Shown: positions 1-5,614 of the stretch, one piece after another
Layout: each line of letters starts with the position of its first letter
Position numbering within the stretch: the stretch's first letter is position 1
Source of the DNA: Lachnospiraceae bacterium
Lineage (GTDB): Bacteria; Bacillota_A; Clostridia; Lachnospirales; Lachnospiraceae
Direction of reading: 5' to 3'
Assembly (NCBI GenBank): GCA_009774655.1
Contig: VSOD01000136.1
Span: 1 to 9,475 of the forward strand
DNA: 9,475 nt
The notes under the pieces: model-generated
The model's database searches: none
Told to the model about the DNA's origin: nothing
Seen by the model: the letters and a program-made list of their open reading frames with translations, nothing else
Translations under genes and position numbers: made by a program

Positions 1-1233
1 GATATGGGCAACACGCTGCTGGTGGTGGAGCATGACGAAGACACCATGTTTGCAGCGGACCATATCGTGGATATCGGGCCGGGGGCAGGCTCCCACGGCG
101 GCAGGGTTGTGGCGCAGGGCACGGCTGAGGAGATCATGCAGGTGGAAGAATCCGTTACGGGACAGTATCTGAGCGGCAGACTGCGGATTCCCGTACCGGA
201 GAAGCGAAGAAAAGCCACCGGCTATTTGAAGGTGAAAGGCGCGCAGGAGAACAATTTAAAGAAGATCGACGTTAAAATCCCGTTGGGAATCATGACCTGC
301 GTAACGGGTGTCTCGGGCTCCGGCAAGAGTTCACTGGTCAACGAGATCCTTTACAAGCATCTGGCACGGGACTTGAACAGGGCGCGGTGCGTGCCTGGCA
401 GACATACGGGAATTGAAGGCATCGACCAGCTGGACAAGGTGATCGACATCGACCAGTCTCCCATCGGCAGGACACCCCGTTCGAATCCGGCCACCTATAC
501 GGGGGTGTTCGACCAGATCAGAGATCTGTTCGCCTCCACCCAGGACGCCAAGGCCAGAGGCTACAGCAAGGGCAGGTTCAGTTTCAATGTGAAGGGCGGC
601 AGATGCGAAGCCTGCGGCGGCGACGGCATCATCAAGATCGAGATGCATTTCCTGCCGGATGTCTATGTGCCCTGTGAGGTCTGCGGCGGCAGGCGTTATA
701 ACCGTGAGACGCTGGAAGTAAAATATAAAGGTAAGAATATTTATGATGTGCTGGACATGACCGTGGAGGAGGCGATGCCCTTTTTTGAGAATCTGCCGTC
801 CATCCGCAGGAAGATCGAGACGCTTTATGATGTGGGATTGTCCTATGTGAAGCTGGGCCAGCCCTCTACGACGCTGTCCGGCGGTGAGGCGCAGCGGATC
901 AAACTGGCTACGGAGCTGAGCAAACGCAGTACGGGCAAGACCATTTATATTCTGGACGAGCCTACCACGGGACTGCACTTTGCAGACGTGCACAAGCTGG
1001 TGGATATTCTGCACAAGCTGGCGGAAGGCGGCAATACGGTGGTGGTCATCGAGCACAATCTGGATGTGATCAAGACGGCGGACTATATCATTGACATGGG
1101 CCCGGAAGGCGGCGAAGGCGGCGGCACCGTGATCGCCGAGGGCACGCCTGAGAAGGTGGCGGAGAACCCGGTTTCTTATACGGGTATCTATATTAAGAAG
1201 ATGCTGGACAAGGAGAGGAAAGGCAACGGTTGA
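1..1233 (+). CDS. uvrA: UvrABC excinuclease ATPase subunit UvrA, C-terminal part (5'-truncated by window edge)
   Basis: UvrA is the damage-sensing ABC ATPase of nucleotide excision repair; it works as a dimer with UvrB in the cytoplasm. Only the last ~410 of the family's usual ~940 residues are here; the frame is open through base 1, so the gene starts upstream. Numbering from the Met at base 4: the end of the first ATPase domain with its H-loop (VVEHD, His10), the second Walker A (GVSGSGKS, 102-109), the zinc-finger cysteines C201/C204 and C224/C227 in the CEACGGDG...CEVCGGRRY module, the ABC signature LSGGEAQR (291-298), Walker B YILDEPTTGL (315-324) and the second H-loop VIEHN (348-352). 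All key residues are intact. The TGA stop overlaps a possible TTG start of the next small frame (TTGA), after a purine-rich stretch that could serve as its ribosome site. Family assignment is certain. Confidence 0.98.
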   Translation, partial: DMGNTLLVVEHDEDTMFAADHIVDIGPGAGSHGGRVVAQGTAEEIMQVEESVTGQYLSGRLRIPVPEKRRKATGYLKVKGAQENNLKKIDVKIPLGIMTCVTGVSGSGKSSLVNEILYKHLARDLNRARCVPGRHTGIEGIDQLDKVIDIDQSPIGRTPRSNPATYTGVFDQIRDLFASTQDAKARGYSKGRFSFNVKGGRCEACGGDGIIKIEMHFLPDVYVPCEVCGGRRYNRETLEVKYKGKNIYDVLDMTVEEAMPFFENLPSIRRKIETLYDVGLSYVKLGQPSTTLSGGEAQRIKLATELSKRSTGKTIYILDEPTTGLHFADVHKLVDILHKLAEGGNTVVVIEHNLDVIKTADYIIDMGPEGGEGGGTVIAEGTPEKVAENPVSYTGIYIKKMLDKERKGNG

Positions 1234-1418
1234 GCCGAATGCCTCTCCCCCCCATGACAGACAGTTATTCCGGAGAAATGACTGTCTGCCGGGCAGCTAC
1301 AAAGGCGAAGGAAAGCATACAGGAAGAGGAGGCGTTAAAGGAAGCCGGGAATCCATGCTGTGAAGAGAAGATGTTACAGGAGAAAGGGAATCCATGCTGT
1401 GAAACGGTGGGAATATGA
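1230..1418 (+). CDS. Candidate 62-residue microprotein with two GNPCCE repeats
   Basis: I do not recognise this frame. Its TTG start overlaps the uvrA stop as TTGA, and a purine-rich AAAGG (1219-1223) lies 6 bases upstream, an arrangement that would allow translational coupling. An internal ATG at 1278 would give 46 residues but its GGAG is too close. The C-terminal half consists of two tandem 13-residue units, EEALKEAGNPCCE and EKMLQEKGNPCCE, followed by TVGI. Each ends in a vicinal Cys pair, so metal or redox binding is conceivable. The underlying DNA is a 39-bp imperfect tandem duplication (31 of 39 bases match by eye, the last 18 exactly). Against it: weak start, short length, and a stem-loop inside the frame. 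It could be untranslated spacer that happens to be open. No function is proposed. Confidence 0.35.
   Translation: MSRMPLPPMTDSYSGEMTVCRAATKAKESIQEEEALKEAGNPCCEEKMLQEKGNPCCETVGI
1258..1288 (+). other. Stem-loop just downstream of uvrA
   Basis: CAGACAGT (1258-1265) is the exact reverse complement of ACTGTCTG (1281-1288). The stem extends inward by a T-G wobble and three A-T pairs to a 7-base loop, about 12 pairs in all, 25 bases after the uvrA stop. No T-tract follows on either strand, so it is not a standard intrinsic terminator. It could stabilise or process the 3' end of the uvrA message. The structure is seen directly; the role is a guess. Confidence 0.5.
1326..1403 (+). repeat. 39-bp imperfect tandem duplication
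   Basis: Two adjacent 39-bp units, 1326-1364 and 1365-1403. I count 8 mismatches, all in the first 21 bases; the last 18 bases (GGGAATCCATGCTGTGAA) are identical. The period is 13 codons, and both copies are in frame with the small open frame that starts at 1230. No third copy is visible on either side. Confidence 0.85.
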
Positions 1419-1465
1419 CATGAATTTTCTCCTGCCTGCCTTCACGGCGGCGCCCGGGCCGACGA

Positions 1466-1471
1466 TATAAT
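1466..1471 (+). promoter_or_regulatory. Possible -10 element upstream of the unknown acidic-protein gene
   Basis: A perfect TATAAT lies in an AT-rich island (1465-1479) within otherwise GC-rich DNA, about 160 bases before the start codon at 1630. The best -35 candidate is TTCACG at 1441-1446, a poor match at a long 19-base spacing, so the call is weak. The gene needs some promoter after uvrA and this is the best sigma-A candidate I see. Confidence 0.3.
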
Positions 1472-1504
1472 AAATATAACCGATGTCGTGCTGCAGCCAC
1501 AGCA

Positions 1505-1544
1505 GATGCGGAGCTGGTCTGCGCTGTTACGCATCGCATTTTTT
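1505..1544 (+). terminator. Weak terminator-like hairpin with T6 tract
   Basis: GATGCG (1505-1510) can pair with CGCATC (1530-1535) around a 19-base loop, closely followed by six Ts (1539-1544). A competing pairing of ACAGC (1499-1503) with GCTGT (1523-1527) exists. The stem is short and the loop large, so termination would be partial. If real it would separate upstream transcripts from the gene at 1630, or act as a leader attenuator for that gene. Confidence 0.3.
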
Positions 1545-1629
1545 GTAAGGCATAGGCGGGTCATATGAGTGGGCAGCGGCGGGTTATATATTGGAAGTCG
1601 GAAAGAAACGGGAAGAGGGAGGTATCTCT

Positions 1630-2244
1630 ATGAATATCGGTATGCATGGATTTGGTAGTTCTGTTTTTGGCAGCGGCTTTTTAGGTATGGGACGCGGCCT
1701 GAAAAGCACACAGCAGAAGATGGAGCGGCAGGAGGAGCGGGACAGAAAGGTAGCCTTTTTCGAGAATCAGAAGGAAAATCTGAAAAATGTGAAATGTGAG
1801 ACGGTGGAGGAGATCGCCAGGAAGCTGGAGATGTTCCAATCTTATGAAGATCAGATCAAGGCGGCGAAGATGGCCTACAACAATGAGCAGATGATGCATA
1901 TGATGGACGAATCGCAGGAGATCGGGGAGAAGATTGCCGAGGCAGTGGAGAAGAGCAAGCCCAAGACACCGGAAGAGAGAATGGAAGATCTTGTGGAAGA
2001 GGTTACCGGCACGGAGAGCGATGGCATTCTGGAAGAACTGGATGAAGTGATGGAAGAAGCGCTTGAGCTGCAGGAAGAAATGCAGGATGTCCTTCAGGAG
2101 GAGATGAAGCCGGATGAGCTGCAGAAGGTGACGGAGAATCTGCCGGAGGCAGCCGAGGCGCAGGGTGCCCCGGATCCGGAAGAGCTGGTGGAGGAACTGC
2201 AGAAGTCACCGCTTTTGTATCGACCGTTTGACCTCAAGGTATAG
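1630..2244 (+). CDS. Unknown acidic protein with Gly-rich N-terminus (204 aa)
   Basis: I do not recognise this protein. The start is the ATG at 1630, 7 bases after GGGAGG (1617-1622), rather than the upstream in-frame TTG at 1591, which has no clear ribosome site. Residues 1-24 are rich in Gly, Met, Phe and Ser (MNIGMHGFGSS...GFLGMGRG) without a signal peptide or membrane span. Residues 25-110 are charged and probably helical; 111-195 are very acidic, with runs of Glu in heptad-like spacing (LEELDEV, ALELQEEMQ), suggesting coiled coil. The tail is SPLLYRPFDLKV. There is one Cys (56) and no Trp. The gene stands alone between uvrA and a sigma-28 regulatory block, so it may be transcribed separately. 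A soluble scaffold or protein-binding factor would fit the composition, but that is inference only. The coding region itself is convincing: strong ribosome site and intact length. Confidence 0.85.
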   Translation: MNIGMHGFGSSVFGSGFLGMGRGLKSTQQKMERQEERDRKVAFFENQKENLKNVKCETVEEIARKLEMFQSYEDQIKAAKMAYNNEQMMHMMDESQEIGEKIAEAVEKSKPKTPEERMEDLVEEVTGTESDGILEELDEVMEEALELQEEMQDVLQEEMKPDELQKVTENLPEAAEAQGAPDPEELVEELQKSPLLYRPFDLKV

Positions 2245-2283
2245 AAGGAAAGTTTTGGCAATGCTTTTCTTCTGTCGAAAGGT

Positions 2284-2310
2284 TAAGAAACCGGAGGAAT
2301 ACTCCGATAT
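2284..2310 (+). promoter_or_regulatory. Sigma-28 (SigD/FliA-type) promoter
   Basis: TAAG (2284-2287), 15 bases, then TCCGATAT (2303-2310). The known SigD consensus is TAAA, 14-16 bases, GCCGATAT, so the -10 differs at one position and the -35 at one, with ideal spacing. A start near A2317 is expected. The genes downstream are flagellar, which supports this sigma-factor assignment. Unusually, an intrinsic terminator begins only 26 bases after the -10, so the primary product would be a very short RNA. Confidence 0.7.
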
Positions 2311-2316
2311 AAATTT

Positions 2317-2366
2317 ACAGAGCACGGATGCTGAAAACAGGACGGAAGGAGCCGTTCTGTTTTTGG
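2317..2366 (+). ncRNA. Predicted ~48-nt RNA with two CsrA-type ANGGAN hairpins
   Basis: Between the sigma-28 promoter and the end of the T-tract the RNA would fold into two hairpins. Hairpin 1: AGC (2321-2323) pairs with GCT (2330-2332), presenting the loop ACGGAT (2324-2329); C2318-G2333 may add one pair. Hairpin 2: a 10-pair stem (2336-2345 with 2352-2361, one G-T wobble) presents the loop AAGGAG (2346-2351) and runs into T2360-2364. Both six-base loops fit ANGGAN, the known recognition sequence of CsrA/RsmE proteins, with the two GGA cores 22 bases apart, a distance one CsrA dimer can bridge. Known CsrA sponge RNAs such as CsrB and RsmY repeat this kind of hairpin; in Bacillota the known antagonist is the protein FliW. 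No open frame with a ribosome site fits inside. Alternative: an attenuated 5' leader of the mreB operon. Promoter, loops and terminator are seen; the RNA and its partner are inferred. Confidence 0.5.
2336..2364 (+). terminator. Intrinsic terminator with AAGGAG loop
   Basis: A 10-pair stem (2336-2345 with 2352-2361) closes a 6-base loop and is followed by a T-tract at 2360-2364; more T-rich sequence continues to 2392. It lies 91 bases after the stop of the acidic-protein gene and about 20 bases after the predicted sigma-28 start. It could end both transcripts. The upstream As could extend the stem by pairing with the Ts, so some activity on the minus strand is possible. Confidence 0.75.
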
Positions 2367-2412
2367 TGTTCTTTTTAATTTTTAAAATTTTTTAAAAAAT
2401 CTATAAAAGCCT

Positions 2413-2440
2413 TTGAAAAACCATTCCTTTAGGTTATAAT
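2413..2440 (+). promoter_or_regulatory. Sigma-A promoter for the mreB-flg genes, with UP-like tract
   Basis: TTGAAA (2413-2418), 16 bases, TATAAT (2435-2440): one mismatch in the -35, perfect -10. An AT-only stretch with A and T runs at 2376-2400 precedes it and resembles an UP element. The expected start near 2447 gives a leader of about 125 bases before the ATG at 2571. That leader opens with a small hairpin, AGCG (2447-2450) with CGCT (2456-2459) followed by TTTT, and contains GC-rich inverted segments around 2476-2500. A second TTGACA sits at 2516-2521 but lacks a good -10. Confidence 0.7.
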
Positions 2441-2570
2441 ATATCCAGCGTATTGCGCTTTTTACTGAAATCGGTCGGCGGACTGCCCGGCAGAGGGCCG
2501 TAATGATGGTTTATTTTGACAGTAATTGGAAATTATTATAGAGAGATCACGGGAAAGGGGATCAAAGGGA

Positions 2571-3563
2571 ATGCAGTATACAGATATCGGAATTGATTTG
2601 GGAACAGCCAGCATACTGGTCTACATCAGGGGCAAGGGCGTCGTACTGAAAGAGCCTTCTGTTGTAGCTTTTGATAGAGATACGAACAAGATCAAGGCGA
2701 TCGGCGAGGACGCGAGGCTGATGCTGGGCAGGACCCCGGGCAATATCGTGGCGGTAAGGCCGCTGCGGCAGGGTGTTATCTCGGACTATCAGGTAACAGA
2801 GAAGATGATGAAATATTTTATCCAGAAGGCTCTGGGTAAGAAGACATTCCGGAAACCCCGCATTGCGGTCTGTGTGCCAAGCGGTGTTACGGAAGTAGAG
2901 AAGAAGGCGGTTGAGGATGCCACCTATCAGGCGGGCGCCAGAGAGGTGTCCATCATAGAGGAGCCCATTGCGGCGGCGATCGGTGCGGGGATTGATATTT
3001 CCAAGCCCTGCGGCAATATGATTGTTGATATAGGCGGCGGTACTTCCTATATAGCGGTAATCTCACTGGGCGGTACGGTTGTCAGCGCTTCCATTAAGAT
3101 CGCTGGAGACGATTTCGATGAGGCGATCGTGCGTTACATGCGTAAGAAACATAATCTGCTGATCGGTGAACGGACGGCAGAGGATTTGAAGATAAAGATC
3201 GGTTCCGCCTACAAGCGGCCGGAAGTAGACTATATGGATGTAAGAGGGCGTAATCTGGTGACGGGTCTGCCGCGCACCGTGAAGGTGTCCTCGGAGGAGA
3301 CGGAAGAGGCACTGCACGAGACGACGGTGCAGATCGTGGAGACGATTCACAGTGTTCTGGAGAAGACGCCGCCGGAGCTGGCTGCGGATATTGCGGACAG
3401 AGGGATTGTACTCACAGGAGGCGGCAGCCTGCTGCGCGGCCTGGAGGATCTGATCGCGCATCATACGGGCATCAACACGATGACGGCGGAGGATCCGATG
3501 ACGGCGGTCGCTGTCGGCACAGGCAAATATGTGGAATTCCTTGCAGGATACCGCGAGGATTGA
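2571..3563 (+). CDS. mreB: Rod shape-determining protein, MreB/Mbl family
   Basis: This bacterial actin homologue polymerises under the membrane and guides the elongation machinery that builds the lateral wall. Length is 330 residues, normal for the family. Nucleotide-site motifs are intact: phosphate-1 DIGIDLGTA (5-13), EEPIAAAIGAG (130-140), phosphate-2 IVDIGGGTS (151-159) and adenosine motif LTGGGSLLRGLE (281-292). The ATG at 2571 is chosen because MQYTDIGIDLGT matches the usual N-terminus; GGAAAGGGG (2552-2560) is the likely ribosome site, and the TTG at 2526 would add a charged extension not seen in MreB. The gene lies directly upstream of flgF/flgG-type genes, as mbl does before flhO-flhP in Bacillus subtilis, so this is probably the Mbl-type paralogue rather than the mreBCD copy; no mreC or mreD follows. 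A sigma-A promoter lies 131 bases upstream. Family certain; paralogue name moderate. Confidence 0.95.
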   Translation: MQYTDIGIDLGTASILVYIRGKGVVLKEPSVVAFDRDTNKIKAIGEDARLMLGRTPGNIVAVRPLRQGVISDYQVTEKMMKYFIQKALGKKTFRKPRIAVCVPSGVTEVEKKAVEDATYQAGAREVSIIEEPIAAAIGAGIDISKPCGNMIVDIGGGTSYIAVISLGGTVVSASIKIAGDDFDEAIVRYMRKKHNLLIGERTAEDLKIKIGSAYKRPEVDYMDVRGRNLVTGLPRTVKVSSEETEEALHETTVQIVETIHSVLEKTPPELAADIADRGIVLTGGGSLLRGLEDLIAHHTGINTMTAEDPMTAVAVGTGKYVEFLAGYRED

Positions 3564-3611
3564 TATGGAATCGGATGAATCCTGATCAGAATGATCGTTA
3601 CAGATAAAATT

Positions 3612-3637
3612 TAAAGTCAGACAGCATTGTCCGGCGG
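3612..3637 (+). promoter_or_regulatory. Possible degenerate sigma-28 promoter before flgF-like gene
   Basis: TAAAGTCA (3612-3619) is a good SigD-type -35. After a 14-base gap from TAAA comes TCCGGCGG (3630-3637), which keeps only the CCG core of GCCGATAT. The position is apt: the Bacillus flhO-flhP pair is reported to be SigD-controlled. With half of the -10 missing it may be inactive or need help. The 141-base gap holds no terminator, so read-through from the mreB promoter is likely in any case. Confidence 0.25.
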
Positions 3638-3704
3638 CGCCTGTTTTGGCAGGAGTGCACGGCGGAGAATGGTGAACAGGACAGGAAAGAGAGGCAGAAG
3701 CGCT

Positions 3705-4751
3705 ATGCTGAAAGGATTGTATACGGCGTACACGGGGATGATCAATGAACAGCACCGGATGGATGTCATGACCAACAACCTGGCCAACGCCGATACCAAC
3801 GGCTTCAAGAAAGAGGGAGCCACCAGCCAGGCATTTGATACGGTGCTGGCTTATAAGATCAAGGATCTGTCGGAACCGGGGAATCTGCCGAGGAACCTTT
3901 CTACCGCCAGAACATATTATGAAGAACTGACGGACGCTCCGGAGAAATGGTCGTCACGGACGGGCATGAACCTGGGTGTGAAGGTGGGAGAGGACTACAC
4001 GGATTATGCCGAAGGACCGATCAAGGTGACAGATAATGTCCTTGACTTCGCGCTGGACGGCCCGGGCTTTTTCCTTGTGGAATACACGAACAAGGCAGAT
4101 GTATCTTCCGTGAAGTACACACGGGACGGTAATTTTACCATGAATACACAGGGGTATCTCGTGACGCAGGACGGAGATTTTGTTCTGGATGAGAACCGCC
4201 GCCGCATTAAGCTGGATCCCAATGACAAGCAGATCAGCACCAATACCAACGGTGAGATCTACCAGAACGGGGCGCCGGTAGCGACGATCGGGGTGGTAGA
4301 CTTCGAGGATTATGATAATCTGCAGCACTTCGGGGAGAATTTCTTCCAGATCGTAGACAGTGACGCGGTCAAAAGTGCGAGAACGGCTTATTCCAGAGCG
4401 AGAACCAACACCGCCACAGCAGAGAGAGCGTTGAATATCGCGCGTGCCGGCGGCTCGGACAATGTGGAAGAGCTGGAAGCTGCGGTGCGTACGGCGCAGC
4501 AGCAGGAAGAAGCGGCGCAGCAGGCGCTGGAAGCGGCTCTCGATGAGGATGCGACGGCTAACCGGAGACTGGAACAGGAAGTGGAAGGCACCGTGATCAG
4601 AGCCGGGGCACTGGAGAAGTCCAATATTTCCATCGTCACCGAGATGGTGAACATGATCGCGATCCAGAGACAGTATGAGAGTAATCAGAAGGTGATCACA
4701 ACCTTTGATGAATCTCTTGACATAGCAGTGAATCAATTAGGCAGATTATAG
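3705..4751 (+). CDS. flgF: Flagellar hook-basal body rod protein, FlgF/FlhO-like, with helical insertion
   Basis: A proximal-rod subunit of the flagellar basal body, exported by the flagellar type III system. The ATG at 3705 follows GAGG (3691-3694) and gives the family N-terminus MLKGLYTAYTGM with the rod signature NNLANADTNGFKK (24-36). The middle carries the shared FlgE/F/G core (GPGFF at 119-123, YTRDGNFTMNTQGYLV at 138-153). The C-terminus has LEKSNISIVTEMVNMIAIQRQYESNQKVI (303-331) and ends in the usual helix. At 348 residues it is much longer than the ~250-270 typical of FlgF/FlhO. The excess lies mainly at about 219-294, an Ala/Glu/Gln/Arg-rich stretch predicted helical or coiled coil, between NFFQIVDSD and EGTVIRAGALEKSN. 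No signal peptide, as expected. It is 13 bases upstream of flgG and surely co-transcribed. Family firm; FlgF versus a second FlgG-like protein rests on gene order. Confidence 0.9.
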   Translation: MLKGLYTAYTGMINEQHRMDVMTNNLANADTNGFKKEGATSQAFDTVLAYKIKDLSEPGNLPRNLSTARTYYEELTDAPEKWSSRTGMNLGVKVGEDYTDYAEGPIKVTDNVLDFALDGPGFFLVEYTNKADVSSVKYTRDGNFTMNTQGYLVTQDGDFVLDENRRRIKLDPNDKQISTNTNGEIYQNGAPVATIGVVDFEDYDNLQHFGENFFQIVDSDAVKSARTAYSRARTNTATAERALNIARAGGSDNVEELEAAVRTAQQQEEAAQQALEAALDEDATANRRLEQEVEGTVIRAGALEKSNISIVTEMVNMIAIQRQYESNQKVITTFDESLDIAVNQLGRL

Positions 4752-4764
4752 GAGGCGTTTAATT

Positions 4765-5583
4765 ATGGTTAGAAGTTTGTGGTCGGCAGCGACCGGTATG
4801 AATGCACAGCAGACGAATGTAGATACGATCGCCAATAATCTGGCGAATGTCAATTCCGCCGGATATAAGGGACAGGTGGCACAGTTTAAATCACTTCTGT
4901 ACCAGAATCTGCGTTCCGTTACCACGACGGCGAACGGGGATCCCAAGCCCACCACCTCACAGGTCGGACTGGGTGTGCGGCTTTCGTCGATCAATTCCAT
5001 TTTCACACAGGGAAGCCTGCTGGATTCCCAGAGCGATACCGCGTTTGCCATCGAGGGAGACGGTTTCTTTGCGGTACGTGGAGATGACGGCACTACATAC
5101 TATACGAGAAACGGTGATTTCACATGGGCGCTGGGCGGTAACGGCGGCATGATGCTGACGAATTCCGACGGTCTTCCGGTCATGGATTCCAGAGGACGTG
5201 CGATCTCCCTGCCCAGAACCTATATTGCCAGCAATCTTTCCATGACAGAAGACGGACAGATCTGCTATCCTGACGACCAGAACAATCCGCAGCCGATCGG
5301 TGTCCAGATCGGAACCTTCCAGTTCAGCAATCCGGGCGGACTGAGCAGGATCGGAAGCACACTTTTTGCAGCAACGGATGCCAGCGGACGTGCGATCAAT
5401 GAAGATACCAACGCGAATGTGCGCAAGAGCAGGATCATACAGGGATATCTGGAAGGCTCCAATGTACAGGTAGCCAATGAGATGGTCAATCTGATCGTGG
5501 CGCAGCGTGCCTATGAGATGAACTCCAAGGCGATCACCACATCCGACTCCATGATGGAAGTGGCGAATAATCTGAAGCGTTAA
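4765..5583 (+). CDS. flgG: Flagellar distal rod protein FlgG
   Basis: The distal-rod subunit that spans the thick Gram-positive wall and carries the hook. Length is 272 residues, near the usual ~260. N-terminal helix MVRSLWSAATGMNAQQ and rod signature IANNLANVNSAGYKG (22-36) are canonical. The core has GDGFFAVRG (98-106) and YYTRNGDF (112-119). The C-terminal helix GYLEGSNVQVANEMVNLI (227-244), AQRAYEMNSKAI (246-257) and MMEVANNL (263-270) are near-textbook FlgG. The ribosome site GGAGG (4751-4755) starts on the last base of the upstream TAG stop, leaving 9 bases to the ATG, so translation is probably coupled to flgF. It corresponds to FlhP in the Bacillus mbl-flhO-flhP cluster. The rod-building pair with the preceding gene and the rod-binding FlgJ next give a coherent unit. 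No anomaly seen. Confidence 0.96.
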   Translation: MVRSLWSAATGMNAQQTNVDTIANNLANVNSAGYKGQVAQFKSLLYQNLRSVTTTANGDPKPTTSQVGLGVRLSSINSIFTQGSLLDSQSDTAFAIEGDGFFAVRGDDGTTYYTRNGDFTWALGGNGGMMLTNSDGLPVMDSRGRAISLPRTYIASNLSMTEDGQICYPDDQNNPQPIGVQIGTFQFSNPGGLSRIGSTLFAATDASGRAINEDTNANVRKSRIIQGYLEGSNVQVANEMVNLIVAQRAYEMNSKAITTSDSMMEVANNLKR

Positions 5584-5614
5584 TCTGGGCTGAGAGAAAG
5601 GAACTAAGATCAAT

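Noticed and set aside
1461..1468. GACGATAT as a sigma-28 -10
   Set aside because: No TAAA-like -35 lies 14-16 bases upstream; that stretch is GC-rich.
1297..1539. 80-codon minus-strand frame across the CC-repeat region
   Set aside because: No ribosome site upstream of its ATG and low-complexity Ser/Pro/Arg composition. Its apparent repeat is the 39-bp duplication read backwards.
2245..2366. c-di-GMP (GEMM) or other known riboswitch upstream of mreB
   Set aside because: I looked for the GEMM core and other familiar riboswitch cores and did not find them; the region is explained by a promoter, two hairpins and a terminator.
2261..2395. 44-codon frame (MLFFCRKVKK... ending in a hydrophobic LFLVFFLIF run) with AAGGAA upstream
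   Set aside because: It overlaps the sigma-28 promoter and the terminator, and its hydrophobic tail is merely the T-tract translated. The promoter/hairpin reading explains the same bases better.
2516..2542. Second sigma-A promoter with perfect TTGACA
   Set aside because: The best -10 (TATAGA) is at a 15-base spacing and the 17-base position is poor; the TTGAAA/TATAAT pair at 2413-2440 is better.
2526..2570. TTG start giving a 15-residue N-terminal extension of MreB
   Set aside because: The extension is charged and unlike MreB N-termini, and the ATG at 2571 gives the standard MQYTDIGIDLGT start.
3781..3793. GCCGATAC as a sigma-28 -10 inside flgF
   Set aside because: It encodes the conserved NADTN of the rod signature and has no matching -35 at the proper distance.
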